64,000 bases of DNA, taken from the NCBI GenBank assembly GCA_018831265.1, contig JAHJCO010000008.1, positions 81,440 through 145,439 of the forward strand, given 5' to 3'. The stretch is from Actinomycetota bacterium (GTDB lineage: Bacteria > Actinomycetota > Geothermincolia > Fen-727 > Anoxymicrobiaceae). The position numbers and the translations under genes were made by a program. Below, piece by piece: positions 16,198 to 25,921 of this stretch; the first letter of the stretch is position 1; every line of letters begins with the position of its first letter. The notes beneath the pieces were generated by a model that worked only from the letters and a program-made list of their open reading frames with translations, ran no database searches and was not told where the DNA came from.

Positions 16198-17241
16198 ATG
16201 AAACGGTCCCTCACGCTGTTCAGCCAGGGAAGCACCTACGGTCACGCCGTGGGCCGGATAATGGTCCACGAGGCGGGGCTCCTCAACATGCAGCAGGTCT
16301 ACCGCATGATCGAGTCCGACTACGCCGAGGCGCTGGCCGTGGCAAGCGAGACCGTGTACGGCCCCTACCTGGAGGGGGCCGCGACCCAGGTCGAGGTCGA
16401 GGAAGGGCTGATGCGGTTCCTCGCCAACCAGTACCAGTTCATCGACCGCGTGACCCAGGGTACCCCCGTGAGCGAGTTCCTCCACCTGAAGTACGACTTC
16501 CACAACCTTAAGGTCGTGCTCCGCCGGAAGTACTTCGGAGGCACGGAGGGAGAGGAGCTGCTGTCGGGCCTGGGCTCGGTGACAGTGGACTCCATAGAGG
16601 GACTCCTCGAGGGCGAAGGCCGCGTAGAGGTCCCGGGCTATGTCCGGGAGGCCGCCGAGAGGGTCTCGGAGGCCATGGAGCAGGGGGAGCCCGATCCCCA
16701 GCGCATCGACACGATAGTGGACAGGGCGTTCCTGGAGCAGCGGCTGGCGGTGGCGGAGGAGACCGGCAGCGAGCTGCTCGTCGATTTCTGCCGCGCCTCC
16801 ATAGACCTGGCCAACATCCTCATCCTGGTCCGCGGCCGGAAGCTGGACAAGGGCCCGGAGTACTACGAGGAGGCGCTGGCCGAGGGGGGCGAGCTCAAAA
16901 GGCAGAGGCTCTTCAAGCTGGAGGGGGAGACGGTGGAGGCCGTCGCCGCGGCCATGCCCGGCTCGCGCTATGCGCGGATGCTCGCCGGGATGCTCGAGTA
17001 CGGCGACGAGGCGACCAGGCTCACCTCGTTCGACCGGGCGTCCGACGAGTTCCTGCTGGAGGAGCTGCGTAAGTTCTCGACCGTATCGGTCGGGCCGGAG
17101 AGGGTGGTGCGCTACATGCTGGCGCGCGAAAACGAGGTCGCGATGCTGAGGGTGATCTTCGTGGGCAAGCTGAACGCGCTCACCCCGGAGGTCATCGAGT
17201 CACGCCTGCCGGTCACCTACATGCGGGAAGCGACGAGGTGA
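16198..17241 (+). CDS. atpC: V-type ATPase subunit C
   Basis: The 347-residue helical protein matches the C/d subunit linking the central shaft to the K ring: YGHAVGRIMVHEAGLLN near the start, FLHLKYDFHNLKVVLRRKY in the middle and a C-terminal ENEVAMLRVIFVGKLNALTPEVIESRLPV-type ending split over the last 30 residues. GAGGTCCCG precedes the ATG. It ends 4 nt before subunit F. Confidence 0.92.
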   Translation: MKRSLTLFSQGSTYGHAVGRIMVHEAGLLNMQQVYRMIESDYAEALAVASETVYGPYLEGAATQVEVEEGLMRFLANQYQFIDRVTQGTPVSEFLHLKYDFHNLKVVLRRKYFGGTEGEELLSGLGSVTVDSIEGLLEGEGRVEVPGYVREAAERVSEAMEQGEPDPQRIDTIVDRAFLEQRLAVAEETGSELLVDFCRASIDLANILILVRGRKLDKGPEYYEEALAEGGELKRQRLFKLEGETVEAVAAAMPGSRYARMLAGMLEYGDEATRLTSFDRASDEFLLEELRKFSTVSVGPERVVRYMLARENEVAMLRVIFVGKLNALTPEVIESRLPVTYMREATR

Positions 17242-17245
17242 TCCG

Positions 17246-17563
17246 GTGAAGATGGCTATCCTGGGCGACCAGACAGCGACCGAGGGGTTCAAGGCGCTGG
17301 GCCTCGACGCCTTCGCCGTGGGCGAGCTTTCCGGGGCGCAGGAAGTCTGGCAGGCGGTGGACCCGGAGAAGTACTCGGTAATCTTTGTGACGGAGCCCGT
17401 GTACCGGGCACTCATCGTGGAGCTGGAGCCGCTCAGGGAGAGGGTCTACCCCGTGGTGACGGTCATCCCGTCGGTCCTGGGCGGCAGGAACGCGGGGAGA
17501 GACGAGATCAGGGCCCTGGTAGAGAAGGCCGTGGGGACCGACATCATGTTCCGCGAGGAATAA
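17246..17563 (+). CDS. atpF: V-type ATPase subunit F
   Basis: The 105-residue product has the subunit F start MKMAILGDQTATEGFKALG and a small alpha/beta fold ending in a regulatory tail. It binds the central shaft with subunit D. GTG start 4 nt after subunit C. Confidence 0.9.
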   Translation: MKMAILGDQTATEGFKALGLDAFAVGELSGAQEVWQAVDPEKYSVIFVTEPVYRALIVELEPLRERVYPVVTVIPSVLGGRNAGRDEIRALVEKAVGTDIMFREE

Positions 17564-17578
17564 ACACAGGCTCGCCCC

Positions 17579-17660
17579 CCCGGGCTTGGGCGCGGACTTC
17601 AGTCCGCGAATGAGAGGGAGAGTAAGAAGGGACCCGGGACTGAAGTCCCGGCCCAATCGG
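17579..17660. repeat. Two-stem cruciform repeat between ATPase F and A
   Basis: CGCGGACT-TC-AGTCCGCG (17591-17608) and CCGGGACT-GA-AGTCCCGG (17634-17651) are flanked by an imperfect outer stem. Related double hairpins occur at 19498-19583 and 25918-25969. As transcribed RNA it could affect the relative level of the stalk and catalytic genes. Confidence 0.75.
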
Positions 17661-17684
17661 GATGGTCTTGAAGAAGGAGAGACG

Positions 17685-19481
17685 ATGGCTGACGACGACC
17701 TGGCTGGTGAGATAGTAAGGGTCGCGGGCCCCCTGGTGGTTGCGCGCGGCCTCCCCGCGCCGAAGATGTACGACCTTGTCAGGGTCGGGGCACAGGGGCT
17801 CATGGGGGAGGTCATCGAGCTCAGGGCCGAGGACGCCTCCATCCAGGTGTACGAGGAGACCGGCGGACTGGGGCCGGGCGACCCGGTGTACACCACGGGC
17901 GGTGCGCTCAGCGTCGAGCTGGGGCCCGGCCTGCTCGAGTCGATCTACGACGGTGTTCAGCGACCGCTGAACCTATTGCGTGAGATGGAGGGCAACTTCA
18001 TCACCCGGGGGACCGACATGCCCGCGCTCAGCCGGGAGCGCGACTGGGAGTTCGTACCCGTAGTGAAGGAAGGGGACGAGGTCCAGCCGGGCGACCTGCT
18101 GGGGACCATACAGGAGACACCGGTCATAGAGCACCGTGTGCTCCTCCCACCGGGGGTGAAGCCCGGCCGGGTGCAGTCCATCAGGTCCGGGGCCCTGAAG
18201 ATCACGGACGTAGTTGCCGTGGTTGGTGACGGTGAGGCCGCCACGGAGGTGACCCTGCTCCAGCGCTGGCCGGTGCGCCGTGCCAGGCCGTTCAAGCACA
18301 AGTACGCTCCCACGGACCCGCTGACAACGGGCCAGAGGGTCATAGACACCTTCTTCCCGGTGGCCAAGGGCGGCACCGCCTGCATACCGGGGCCGTTCGG
18401 CAGCGGCAAGACGGTGGTCCAGCACCAGATAGCCAAGTGGGCCGACGCCGACGTGATCCTCTTCGTGGGGTGCGGTGAGCGTGGCAACGAGATGACAGAG
18501 GTGCTGCTCGAGTTCCCTCAGCTCACCGACCCGTACTCCGGGCATCCCCTGATGAAGCGCACGGTCCTTATCGCCAACACCAGCAACATGCCCGTCGCCG
18601 CGCGTGAGGCGTCCGTCTATACCGGCCTCACCATCGCCGAGTACTACAGGGACATGGGTTACAACGTGGCGCTTCAGGCCGACTCCACCAGCCGGTGGGC
18701 CGAGGCGCTGCGCGAGATCGGCGCCCGCCTGGAGGAGATGCCCGGCGAGGAGGGCTATCCCGCCTACCTGGGCTCGCGACTTGCGTCGTTCTACGAGAGG
18801 GCCGGGCTGGTGAGCTGCCTGGGGAGTAAGGAGTGCAGCGGCTCCGTGACGGTAGTCGGGTCCGTATCTCCGCCCGGCGGCGACCTGTCCGAGCCGGTCA
18901 CCCAGGCGACGCTTCGGGTGGTCAAGGTGTTCTGGGGCCTGGAGGACAGGCTGGCCTTCATGAGGCACTTCCCCGCCATCAACTGGCTGGTCAGCTACTC
19001 GATGTACCTGGCCCAGGTGTCGAAGAAGTGGGACGAGATAATTGACCCGTCTTTCAAGGAGTTGCGCACCGAGGCCATGACCCTGCTCCAGCGTGAGGCC
19101 GAGCTGGAGGAGATAGTCAGGCTCATCGGTGTCGAAGCTCTGTCGGCCGGCGAGCGGCTGACCATGGAGGGGGCGCGCAGCATCCGGGAGGACTTCCTGC
19201 ACCAGAACGCCTTCGACGAGATAGATACCTACAGCTCTCTGAAGAAGCAGTTCCTGCTGCTGCGGTGCGTCATCACCTTCCACCGGGAGGCGGAAAAGGC
19301 GCTCGAGGCGGGGGCGGAGATTGACGACGTGCTGGCGAGCCCGCTGCGTGAGCGGCTTGCGGACGCCAAGTTCATACCGGAGGACAGGCTGGAGGATTTC
19401 GACAAGCTGGACCAGGCCGCCGTCAAGGCGATGGAGGATCTCGTACCCAGGGAGGAGAGGGGAGCGGTATCAAACCTCTGA
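17685..19481 (+). CDS. atpA: V-type ATPase catalytic subunit A
   Basis: The 598-residue product has the Walker A loop GPFGSGKTVVQH, the non-homologous region before it, the catalytic Glu in GERGNEMTEVL, and DSTSRWAEALREI. Length and order are standard. ATG at 17685 (MADDDLAGEIVRVAGPL) is chosen because an in-frame ATG at 17586 begins inside the preceding hairpin repeat. It binds and hydrolyses or makes ATP in the AB hexamer. Confidence 0.95.
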   Translation: MADDDLAGEIVRVAGPLVVARGLPAPKMYDLVRVGAQGLMGEVIELRAEDASIQVYEETGGLGPGDPVYTTGGALSVELGPGLLESIYDGVQRPLNLLREMEGNFITRGTDMPALSRERDWEFVPVVKEGDEVQPGDLLGTIQETPVIEHRVLLPPGVKPGRVQSIRSGALKITDVVAVVGDGEAATEVTLLQRWPVRRARPFKHKYAPTDPLTTGQRVIDTFFPVAKGGTACIPGPFGSGKTVVQHQIAKWADADVILFVGCGERGNEMTEVLLEFPQLTDPYSGHPLMKRTVLIANTSNMPVAAREASVYTGLTIAEYYRDMGYNVALQADSTSRWAEALREIGARLEEMPGEEGYPAYLGSRLASFYERAGLVSCLGSKECSGSVTVVGSVSPPGGDLSEPVTQATLRVVKVFWGLEDRLAFMRHFPAINWLVSYSMYLAQVSKKWDEIIDPSFKELRTEAMTLLQREAELEEIVRLIGVEALSAGERLTMEGARSIREDFLHQNAFDEIDTYSSLKKQFLLLRCVITFHREAEKALEAGAEIDDVLASPLRERLADAKFIPEDRLEDFDKLDQAAVKAMEDLVPREERGAVSNL

Positions 19482-19497
19482 GCTCAGGCTCGAACTG

Positions 19498-19583
19498 ATT
19501 GGGCCCGGGCTTCAACTGATTGGGCCCGGACTTCAGTCCGGGGCCTGGGTAGATAGGATTGAGCCCGGGCTCTTAGCCCGGGA
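19498..19583. repeat. Two-stem cruciform repeat between ATPase A and B
   Basis: CCCGGACT-TC-AGTCCGGG and CCCGGGCT-CTT-AGCCCGGG are separated by a short spacer and bordered by repeats of GATTGGGCCCGG. Same class as 17579-17660. Confidence 0.75.
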
Positions 19584-19604
19584 GGGTTCGCGAAAGGAAA
19601 TAGC

Positions 19605-20975
19605 ATGGCCATCAGGGACTACATGACCGTAAGGGACATCGTGGGGCCGCTGCTGCTGGTACGGCAGGTCGAGGGCGCCAAGTACGGTGAGCTGGTCGAG
19701 GTGGAGTTCCCCGACGGTACGGTCGGGTTCGGGAACGTGCTGGAGGTGAGCGAGGACCGCGTGCTCATCCAGTCGTTCGAGGGCACCCGCGGGCTGGACA
19801 TCGGAAGCACCAGGGTCCGCTTCCGGGGCCGGGGCCTCGAGCTGGCCGTGTCCCGCGATATGCTGGGCAGGGTCTTCGACGGGCTGGGGCGCCCAATCGA
19901 CGACGGGCCCGAGATAATCCCGGACGAGAGGCTGGACGTCAACGGGAACCCCATAAACCCGTACGCGCGCGACTATCCCTCCGACTTCATACAGACCGGA
20001 ATCTCGGCCATCGACGGGCTGAACCCGCTGGTGCGGGGGCAGAAGCTCCCCATCTTCTCCGGCGCGGGCCTGCCCCACTCCGAGCTCGCGGCCCAGATCG
20101 CCCGGCAGAGCTCGGTGCTGGGCAGGGAGGAGGAGTTCGCCGTCGTGTTCGCGGCCATGGGCATCACCTTCGAGGACGCGGACTTCTTCGTGCAGGAGTT
20201 CCGCAGCGCGGCGTCCATCGAGAGGTCCGTGCTGTTCATGAACCTGGCCGACGACCCGGCCGTCGAGCGCATCTCGACCCCCAGGGTGGCGCTGACCGCG
20301 GCCGAGTACCTCGCCTTCGAGCTGGGAATGCACGTGCTGGTCATCCTCACCGATATGACCTACTACTGCGAGGCGCTGCGCGAGGTGTCCGCGGCGCGCA
20401 AGGAGGTCCCCGGGCGGCGCGGCTACCCCGGGTACCTGTACACGGACCTAGCGACGCTCTACGAGAGGGCGGGGCGGATAATCGGGGAGAAAGGCTCGAT
20501 CACCCAGATTCCGATCCTGAGCATGCCCGAGGACGACAAGACCCACCCGATACCGGACCTCACCGGTTACATCACCGAGGGCCAGATCATCCTGAGCCGG
20601 GACCTGCACCGCAAGGGCGTCTATCCTCCGATCGACGTGCTGCCCTCGCTGTCCCGACTCAAGGAGAAGGGTATAGGTGAGGGACGGACCCGGGAGGACC
20701 ACTCAAACCTCTCGAACCAGCTCTTCAGCGCGTATGCCAGGGGCAAGGAGGCCAAGGAGCTGGCGGTAATCCTGGGCGAGGCGGCGCTGACCGAGGAGGA
20801 CAAGCTGTTCGCCGCTTTCTCCGGGGAGTTCGAGGACCGGTTCATCAGGCAGGGTGAACAGGAGAACAGGACCATAGAGGATACCCTGGCGCTGGGTTGG
20901 GAGCTGCTCAAGATGCTGCCGCGCGGGGCGCTGAAGCGCGTGCGCCAGGAGCAGATACAGAAGTACATGAAATAG
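19605..20975 (+). CDS. atpB: V-type ATPase subunit B
   Basis: The 456-residue regulatory subunit has [22 protein letters not shown] in place of a Walker A loop, [13 protein letters not shown], and [21 protein letters not shown]. These are diagnostic for the non-catalytic B subunit. AAAGGAAA precedes the ATG. Confidence 0.95.
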   Translation: MAIRDYMTVRDIVGPLLLVRQVEGAKYGELVEVEFPDGTVGFGNVLEVSEDRVLIQSFEGTRGLDIGSTRVRFRGRGLELAVSRDMLGRVFDGLGRPIDDGPEIIPDERLDVNGNPINPYARDYPSDFIQTGISAIDGLNPLVRGQKLPIFSGAGLPHSELAAQIARQSSVLGREEEFAVVFAAMGITFEDADFFVQEFRSAASIERSVLFMNLADDPAVERISTPRVALTAAEYLAFELGMHVLVILTDMTYYCEALREVSAARKEVPGRRGYPGYLYTDLATLYERAGRIIGEKGSITQIPILSMPEDDKTHPIPDLTGYITEGQIILSRDLHRKGVYPPIDVLPSLSRLKEKGIGEGRTREDHSNLSNQLFSAYARGKEAKELAVILGEAALTEEDKLFAAFSGEFEDRFIRQGEQENRTIEDTLALGWELLKMLPRGALKRVRQEQIQKYMK

Positions 20976-20977
20976 CA

Positions 20978-21060
20978 CCCTCCCCTCCCTCTCCCCTGGG
21001 GGGAGAGGGTCGGGGTGACCGATTTCTCCCTCCCCCTCGAGGGGGGAGGGTTGGGGTGGG
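20978..21060. repeat. Tandem C/G-rich hairpins between ATPase B and D
   Basis: Two stems, CCCTCTCCCC/GGGGAGAGGG and CTCCCTCCCCCTC with its complement, each followed by GGGTYGGGGTG. Same family as 11201-11240 and 53765-53803. Confidence 0.65.
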
Positions 21061-21095
21061 GGTGATAGCCCCCCACTGAGGCGAAAAGGCAAGGC

Positions 21096-21728
21096 ATGGC
21101 CGAGAAGCTGAGCGTCAACCCGAACAGGATGGTGCTGCTGAAGATAAAGCGGCGCCTCAGCGTAGCACGCCGCGGGCACAAGTTGCTCAAGGACAAGTTC
21201 GACGAGCTCATGAAGCCGTTCCTGGCGACCATCAAGGAGACGGGGCGGATAAGGGAAGAGGTCGAGACAGAGCTGGAGGAGGCGTACAAGCTGTTCGCCA
21301 TCGCGCGGGTGGAGACCTCGGCCGTGGAGCTGGACGCGGCGCTTTCGCAGCCGAAGGTGAGCGCGGACGTGGCCGTGCACAGGAGGAACCTGGTCTCGCT
21401 CACCGTCCCGGAGTTCGAGCTCGACCTGGAGGGTGAGTTCGACTGCTACGGGCTCGCGTCCACCCCCGCTATGCTGGACGAGGCGCTCTCGCGCATGCGG
21501 GAGGTCCTTCCCCGCATGGTGCTCCTGGCCCAGCGCGAGAACACCATCAAGATGCTGGCCTGGGAGATCGAGAAGACCCGCCGCCGCGTGAACGCCCTGG
21601 AGTACGTGCTCATACCGCAGCTCGAGGAGACGGTCCGCTATATCACCATGAAGCTGGACGAGTTCGAGCGCGCGAACCTCAACCGCCTGATGAAGATCAA
21701 GGAGATGGTCGGCGGCGGCGAGATCTAG
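21096..21728 (+). CDS. atpD: V-type ATPase subunit D (central shaft)
   Basis: The 210-residue product begins with the family signature LSVNPNRMVLLKIKRRLSVARRGHKLLKDK and is nearly all long helix, with a second helix TRRRVNALEYVLIPQLEETVRYI near the end. It forms the rotating coiled-coil shaft with F. It is the last gene of the operon; the next gene is convergent 26 nt later. Confidence 0.94.
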   Translation: MAEKLSVNPNRMVLLKIKRRLSVARRGHKLLKDKFDELMKPFLATIKETGRIREEVETELEEAYKLFAIARVETSAVELDAALSQPKVSADVAVHRRNLVSLTVPEFELDLEGEFDCYGLASTPAMLDEALSRMREVLPRMVLLAQRENTIKMLAWEIEKTRRRVNALEYVLIPQLEETVRYITMKLDEFERANLNRLMKIKEMVGGGEI

Positions 21729-21754
21729 CCGCTCCGCCTGACACCCCGAATCCC

Positions 21755-22657
21755 TTACTGGGTCTCGCGCTGCTCTATGAAGTACAGGATGCTGGTGTTC
21801 GGGTTGGCCGTGAACTTCTCCGGGCTCATCACCCACACCTCGACCCGGTTCAGGTTCTTCGAGTCGCCGCTACGCGAGGGCGCCGCGAGCCCGATGATAT
21901 AGGCCGACTGGCCCGTGAAGAGCGCCTTCTCCAGGTAGCAGGGGAGCATCACCGGCTCGCTGGAGGTAATGTAGCTGACCATCGCCTCGTACATCCCGCC
22001 GTCGCCGCCCATGGCCTGGAACTCCAGGGCCGCTCTATCCGTGTAGTTGCCGCGCAGCTGTACCGCGTCTCCCATGCTGTAGTTGGCCGAGTACTGCTTC
22101 TTCACGTCCAGGTCCTCGAACATCGCCCGCAGCGACTCGCCGTTGTAGTCGGTATTGCTGACCTTGACCTCGGGAGTGGGCAGGCCGACTCTGGCCATCC
22201 CGGGAGCCAGGGCGTCCTCCGACATCGATGCGGGGTTGCTCATGCCCGGGCCGGAGGTCCCCGCTTCCTTCGAGTACTCCGAGACTGTCGTCGTCTCCTC
22301 CGGCGGGCCGGTGTAGACGCCGACCACCACCGCCACCGCGACCAGTATCGCCGCCACCGCCCCGGCGACGGCCAGTGTGGCCGGCCTCTGCAGGAACCCG
22401 AATACAGCCGCCGACCTGCCGGTCCTCATGGAGGGAGCCTCCGCCCTGATGGAGGCACGCACGCGCGAAGCCGCGGCGTCGGACATCAGGACCGGCTGCA
22501 GGGAGGAGAGCGCCGCGCCCGAAAGATTGATCTGCTCGGCCATCGCGGCGCACCCGGGGCACGAGGCCAGGTGCTCATCTATCCGCACGGAGTCCTCGGG
22601 TACCAGCGAGCCGTCGTTGTATTCGATTAGCGCTTTCCTTGCCTGGCGGCAATTCAT
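21755..22657 (-). CDS. Zinc-finger anti-sigma factor (zf-HC2 type)
   Basis: The N-terminus MNCRQARKALIEYNDGSL...HLASCPGCAAM is the HxxxCxxC anti-sigma zinc-binding fold that holds an ECF sigma factor. A membrane segment follows near residues 92-115 (ATLAVAGAVAAILVAVAVVVGVY), then a ~180-residue extracytoplasmic domain that may sense a signal. It lies 34 nt downstream of the sigma gene in the same operon. Confidence 0.87.
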   Translation of the reverse strand: MNCRQARKALIEYNDGSLVPEDSVRIDEHLASCPGCAAMAEQINLSGAALSSLQPVLMSDAAASRVRASIRAEAPSMRTGRSAAVFGFLQRPATLAVAGAVAAILVAVAVVVGVYTGPPEETTTVSEYSKEAGTSGPGMSNPASMSEDALAPGMARVGLPTPEVKVSNTDYNGESLRAMFEDLDVKKQYSANYSMGDAVQLRGNYTDRAALEFQAMGGDGGMYEAMVSYITSSEPVMLPCYLEKALFTGQSAYIIGLAAPSRSGDSKNLNRVEVWVMSPEKFTANPNTSILYFIEQRETQ

Positions 22658-22691
22658 CCGGTTACCTCCACCAACCGGTTAGACGGAGCGC

Positions 22692-23294
22692 CTAACTCCA
22701 TTGTTCCTTGTGCGGCTCAAGAATCTCCCCGAGCTTCAGCCGCGCCCTGAAGATCCTCGATTTTACCGTTCCCACGGGCAGCACCAGCATCCTGGCTATC
22801 TCGTGGTACTCGAAACCCTCCAGCTCGTGCAGCACCAGCGGAGCGCGCAGCGAGACGGGCAGCTGCTGCAGGGCCTCCTGCACCAGCCTCTGCGCCTCTG
22901 AGGCTATGGCGTTGTCCTCGGGCGCCCTCTGCACCGTGCCCACGCGGTCCTCCATCAGGTAGTCACCCGGCTCCCCGTCGGTTGAGAGCATCTCCGGGCT
23001 TCGCTTCTTTCGACGAAGGAAGTCCCGGGAGCGGTTCATCGTGACCCGGTAGAGCCAGGTGGAGAAGGAGGAGCGTCCCTGGAAGGAGCCGATCTTGCGC
23101 ATGACCTGGACGAACACGTCCTGGGTGAGATCCTCGGCGTCTGCGGGGTTGCCGGTCATGCGGTAGGCGAGAGAGAAGACCTGGTGCCGGTAGCGGTCGA
23201 AAAGCTCCTCGACGGCCGCGGCGTCACCCGTCCTCGCGCGGGCGACCAGCTCGTCGTCCTGCCCTGCCCGGCCCTCGTCTTCCCCCTTATCCAT
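22692..23294 (-). CDS. ECF-family RNA polymerase sigma factor
   Basis: The 200-residue product shows region 2 (FDRYRHQVFSLAYRMTGNPADAEDLTQDVFV; FSTWLYRVTMNRSRDFLRR) and region 4 (LPVSLRAPLVLHELEGFEYHEIARML; GTVKSRIFRAR). ATG at 23294 is preferred to the longer frame because TATAAT lies 7 nt upstream, which fits a leaderless mRNA, and no ribosome site is present. The adjacent zinc-finger protein is its likely anti-sigma. Confidence 0.9.
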   Translation of the reverse strand: MDKGEDEGRAGQDDELVARARTGDAAAVEELFDRYRHQVFSLAYRMTGNPADAEDLTQDVFVQVMRKIGSFQGRSSFSTWLYRVTMNRSRDFLRRKKRSPEMLSTDGEPGDYLMEDRVGTVQRAPEDNAIASEAQRLVQEALQQLPVSLRAPLVLHELEGFEYHEIARMLVLPVGTVKSRIFRARLKLGEILEPHKEQWS

Positions 23295-23301
23295 GGCCCG
23301 G

Positions 23302-23307
23302 ATTATA
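23302..23307 (-). promoter_or_regulatory. -10 box giving a leaderless sigma-factor mRNA
   Basis: TATAAT read on the minus strand, 7 nt before the ATG at 23294. The transcript would begin at or next to the start codon. No good -35 at the usual spacing was found. Confidence 0.5.
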
Positions 23308-23497
23308 ACAGCCACGTCGTATATGCGCCCAATTTGGATACACATGGTCAACCTGATCTTGCTCGATCTGTATTCACAGCCTGGATGTGGCTCGGGAGGA
23401 CCGGCGGCGCGCGGCGGCCGGCCTTACGCGCCTCGCTCACACTGCTGTATCATTGGGCGGGACCTCAGATGTGTCCGTTTTTCATTTCGGAGGACTG

Positions 23498-25273
23498 ATG
23501 GCCGAACGCAGGCTGATGACCGGGAACGAGGCGGTGGCGCTGGCCGCCTTCCACGCGGGGACGCGCTTCGCCTCGGCGTATCCCGGCACGCCTTCCACCG
23601 AGATACTGGAGAACTTCTCGCGCTACGAGGGGGTGTACGCCGAGTGGGCGCCCAACGAGAAGGTGTCCCTGGAGGCTGCGATCGGCGCCTGCCTGGGCGG
23701 GGTGCGTTCTCTGGCCGCGATGAAGCACGTGGGGCTGAACGTGGCGGCCGACCCCTGGTTCACAGCTCCCTATATCGGTGTCTCGAGGGGGCTGGTGGTG
23801 GTCAGCGCGGACGACCCGGAGATGCACTCCAGCCAGAACGAGCAGGACAACCGCTACTACGCCAAGGCGGCGAAGGTCCCCATGCTGGAGCCGGCCGACA
23901 GCCAGGAGGCCTACGACCTGACGCGCGTCGCCTTCGAGATGAGCGAGCGGTTCGACACGCCGGTGCTGATGCGCATGACCACGCGGGTGTGCCATTCGCG
24001 CAGCATCGTCGAACCCGGCGAGCCGGAGACGGTGGCGGCTATCCCCTACGAGAAGGACTCCACCAAGCGGGTGATGATACCGGGCCACGCGCGGATGCGG
24101 CACCCGGTGATGGTGCGGCGCCTCGACGAGCTGGAGCGCTTCAGCGAGGAGTTCGGCTGGCAGCGGGTCGAGGATGGAAGAGACGGGGCCGGGGTGGTGA
24201 CCTCCGGCGTCGCCTACCAGTACGTCAAGGAGGCGTTCGGTGACGTCGGCATCCTCAAGCTCGCCATGACCAACCCCCTTCCGAGCCGGCTGATAACCGA
24301 TTTCTGCTCGCGGTACGAGGATATCTACGTCGTCGAGGAGCTGGAGCCTTTCCTCCAGGAGGCCGTCGCCGCGCTCGGCTTCAAGCCGAAGGGCAAGGAG
24401 AGCGTGCCCCGGGTGGGCGAGCTGAACGTGGACAACGTGCGGGCGGCTTTCCCGGAGCTGTCTGAGGTCGAGCCGCCGGAGGTGCGCAGGGTGCAGGGCA
24501 TTCCGGCCCGGCCGCCGATACTGTGCGCGGGGTGCCCGCACCGGGGCATCATGTACATCCTGGCGCGGCTCAAGGCGATAATCGCCGGCGACATAGGGTG
24601 CTACACCCTGAGCGTGCTGCCCCCGCTGTCGGCGCACGACTGCCAGGTATGCATGGGAGCGAGCATCACCATGGGGCACGGCCTGGAGAAGGCGCTGGAG
24701 CTGGCTCAGGGCGAGGACGGGTACGAGGGCCCGGGCAGCCACCGCGTGGTCTCCGTGCTGGGCGACTCCACGTTCTTCCACTCCGGTGTGACCGGGCTCA
24801 TGGAGATGGCCTACAACAACGGCCGCTACACCGTGGTAATACTGGACAACCGGACAACCGCCATGACCGGGTTCCAGCACCACCCGGGGACCGGCATCAC
24901 CCTGCAGGAAGACGAGTCCTCCATGGTCGACATGGAGATGCTGGCGCGCTCGCTGGGCATAAAGAACGTGCGGGTGGTGGATCCCTACGACCTGGAGGAG
25001 TGCAGGCGGGTGCTGACCGAGGAGATGAACCGCGACGCCCCGTCCGTAGTGATCAGCCGGCGGGAGTGCGTGCTCAAGGTGCGCGACCGCGAGCCGGTCT
25101 ACTACCAGGTGATGCAGGGGGTGTGCAACGAGTGCGGCCTCTGCATGGGGATAGCCTGCCCGGCGCTGGTGAAGCGCGGCGAGGAGATCCTCATACTGCC
25201 CGATTCATGTACCGGGTGCGGGGTGTGCGCGCAGGTATGCAAGCATGAGGCGATTGAGCCGGTGCGACAATGA
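23498..25273 (+). CDS. iorA: Indolepyruvate:ferredoxin oxidoreductase, alpha subunit
   Basis: The 591-residue product has the pyrimidine-binding domain (SAYPGTPSTEILENF), a TPP-binding domain (GDIGCYTLSVLPP; LGDSTFFHSGVTGLMEMAYN) and two C-terminal [4Fe-4S] clusters (CNECGLCMGIACP; CTGCGVCAQVC). It oxidatively decarboxylates aryl-pyruvates to aryl-acetyl-CoA and reduces ferredoxin. CGGAGGA precedes ATG 23498; the longer frame upstream has no site. Operon with iorB and paaK. Confidence 0.94.
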   Translation: MAERRLMTGNEAVALAAFHAGTRFASAYPGTPSTEILENFSRYEGVYAEWAPNEKVSLEAAIGACLGGVRSLAAMKHVGLNVAADPWFTAPYIGVSRGLVVVSADDPEMHSSQNEQDNRYYAKAAKVPMLEPADSQEAYDLTRVAFEMSERFDTPVLMRMTTRVCHSRSIVEPGEPETVAAIPYEKDSTKRVMIPGHARMRHPVMVRRLDELERFSEEFGWQRVEDGRDGAGVVTSGVAYQYVKEAFGDVGILKLAMTNPLPSRLITDFCSRYEDIYVVEELEPFLQEAVAALGFKPKGKESVPRVGELNVDNVRAAFPELSEVEPPEVRRVQGIPARPPILCAGCPHRGIMYILARLKAIIAGDIGCYTLSVLPPLSAHDCQVCMGASITMGHGLEKALELAQGEDGYEGPGSHRVVSVLGDSTFFHSGVTGLMEMAYNNGRYTVVILDNRTTAMTGFQHHPGTGITLQEDESSMVDMEMLARSLGIKNVRVVDPYDLEECRRVLTEEMNRDAPSVVISRRECVLKVRDREPVYYQVMQGVCNECGLCMGIACPALVKRGEEILILPDSCTGCGVCAQVCKHEAIEPVRQ

Positions 25274-25279
25274 CAATTC

Positions 25280-25306
25280 GTGCAAAAGGGTCAGGCACTT
25301 TTGCAC
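25280..25306. repeat. Short palindrome with conserved loop, iorA/iorB gap
   Basis: GTGCAAAAG-GGTCAGGCA-CTTTTGCAC: a perfect 9-bp stem around a 9-nt loop. The same layout occurs at 35492-35518 and, with different stems, at 42241-42279 and 49294-49332. Confidence 0.75.
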
Positions 25307-25315
25307 ATCGAGGGG

Positions 25316-25921
25316 ATGGCGACGGTGAGTGAGAACGTCAGGACCCGGTCGGTGGTAATGGCCGGGGTGGGGGGCCAGGGCACGATTACGGCGGCCAACA
25401 TACTCGCCAACGCGCTCATCCTGCACGGGTACGACGTGAAGACCAGCGAGGTCCACGGTATGGCGCAGCGAGGGGGGAGCGTCATCAGCATGGTGCGCTT
25501 CGGGGAGTCCGTGGCAAGCCCGCTCGTTCCGTACGGCGGCGCGGAGGCGATGGTGGCGACCGAGCTGCTCGAGGCTTTGCGCAACCTCTACTACCTGGCG
25601 CCGGAGGGCCGGCTGATATGCTCACGGGCCCGGGTGGACCCGCTGCCGGTGTTGCAGGGTGCCGTCAGCTATCCCGAGGACGCCGAGCAGCGCATCGGCG
25701 AGCTCGCACCTGGAAGCATCGTCGTGGACGCGGTGGGCATCGCGGCGGAGGCGGGCGACAAACGCGCGGCCAACACGGTCCTGCTGGGGATATTGAGCAC
25801 GTCGCTGCCGGTGAGTGAGGGAGAGTGGCTCTCGGTGATCGAGAGGCTGGTAAAGGCCAAAGCACTGGAGAGCAACCGTAACGCCTTCCTCGAGGGCCGC
25901 CGCCTGGCCCAGGAGGCTTGA
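25316..25921 (+). CDS. iorB: Indolepyruvate:ferredoxin oxidoreductase, beta subunit
   Basis: The ~201-residue gamma-type subunit starts with the nucleotide-fold motif MAGVGGQGTITAANILANAL and has KTSEVHGMAQRGGSVISMVRFG, typical of IorB. It partners IorA. The start is uncertain: ATG 25316 lies very close to GAGGGG; GTG 25325 has better spacing. The repeat at 25280 lies between it and iorA. Confidence 0.92.
   Translation: MATVSENVRTRSVVMAGVGGQGTITAANILANALILHGYDVKTSEVHGMAQRGGSVISMVRFGESVASPLVPYGGAEAMVATELLEALRNLYYLAPEGRLICSRARVDPLPVLQGAVSYPEDAEQRIGELAPGSIVVDAVGIAAEAGDKRAANTVLLGILSTSLPVSEGEWLSVIERLVKAKALESNRNAFLEGRRLAQEA

Noticed and set aside
17973..19283. Long open frame (436 codons) on the minus strand
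   Set aside because: It lies wholly inside the V-ATPase subunit A gene and arises from GC-rich codon bias; no family match and no start signal. The same applies to other long antisense frames such as those at 4747-5748, 9299-10345, 23465-24883 and 46771-48480.
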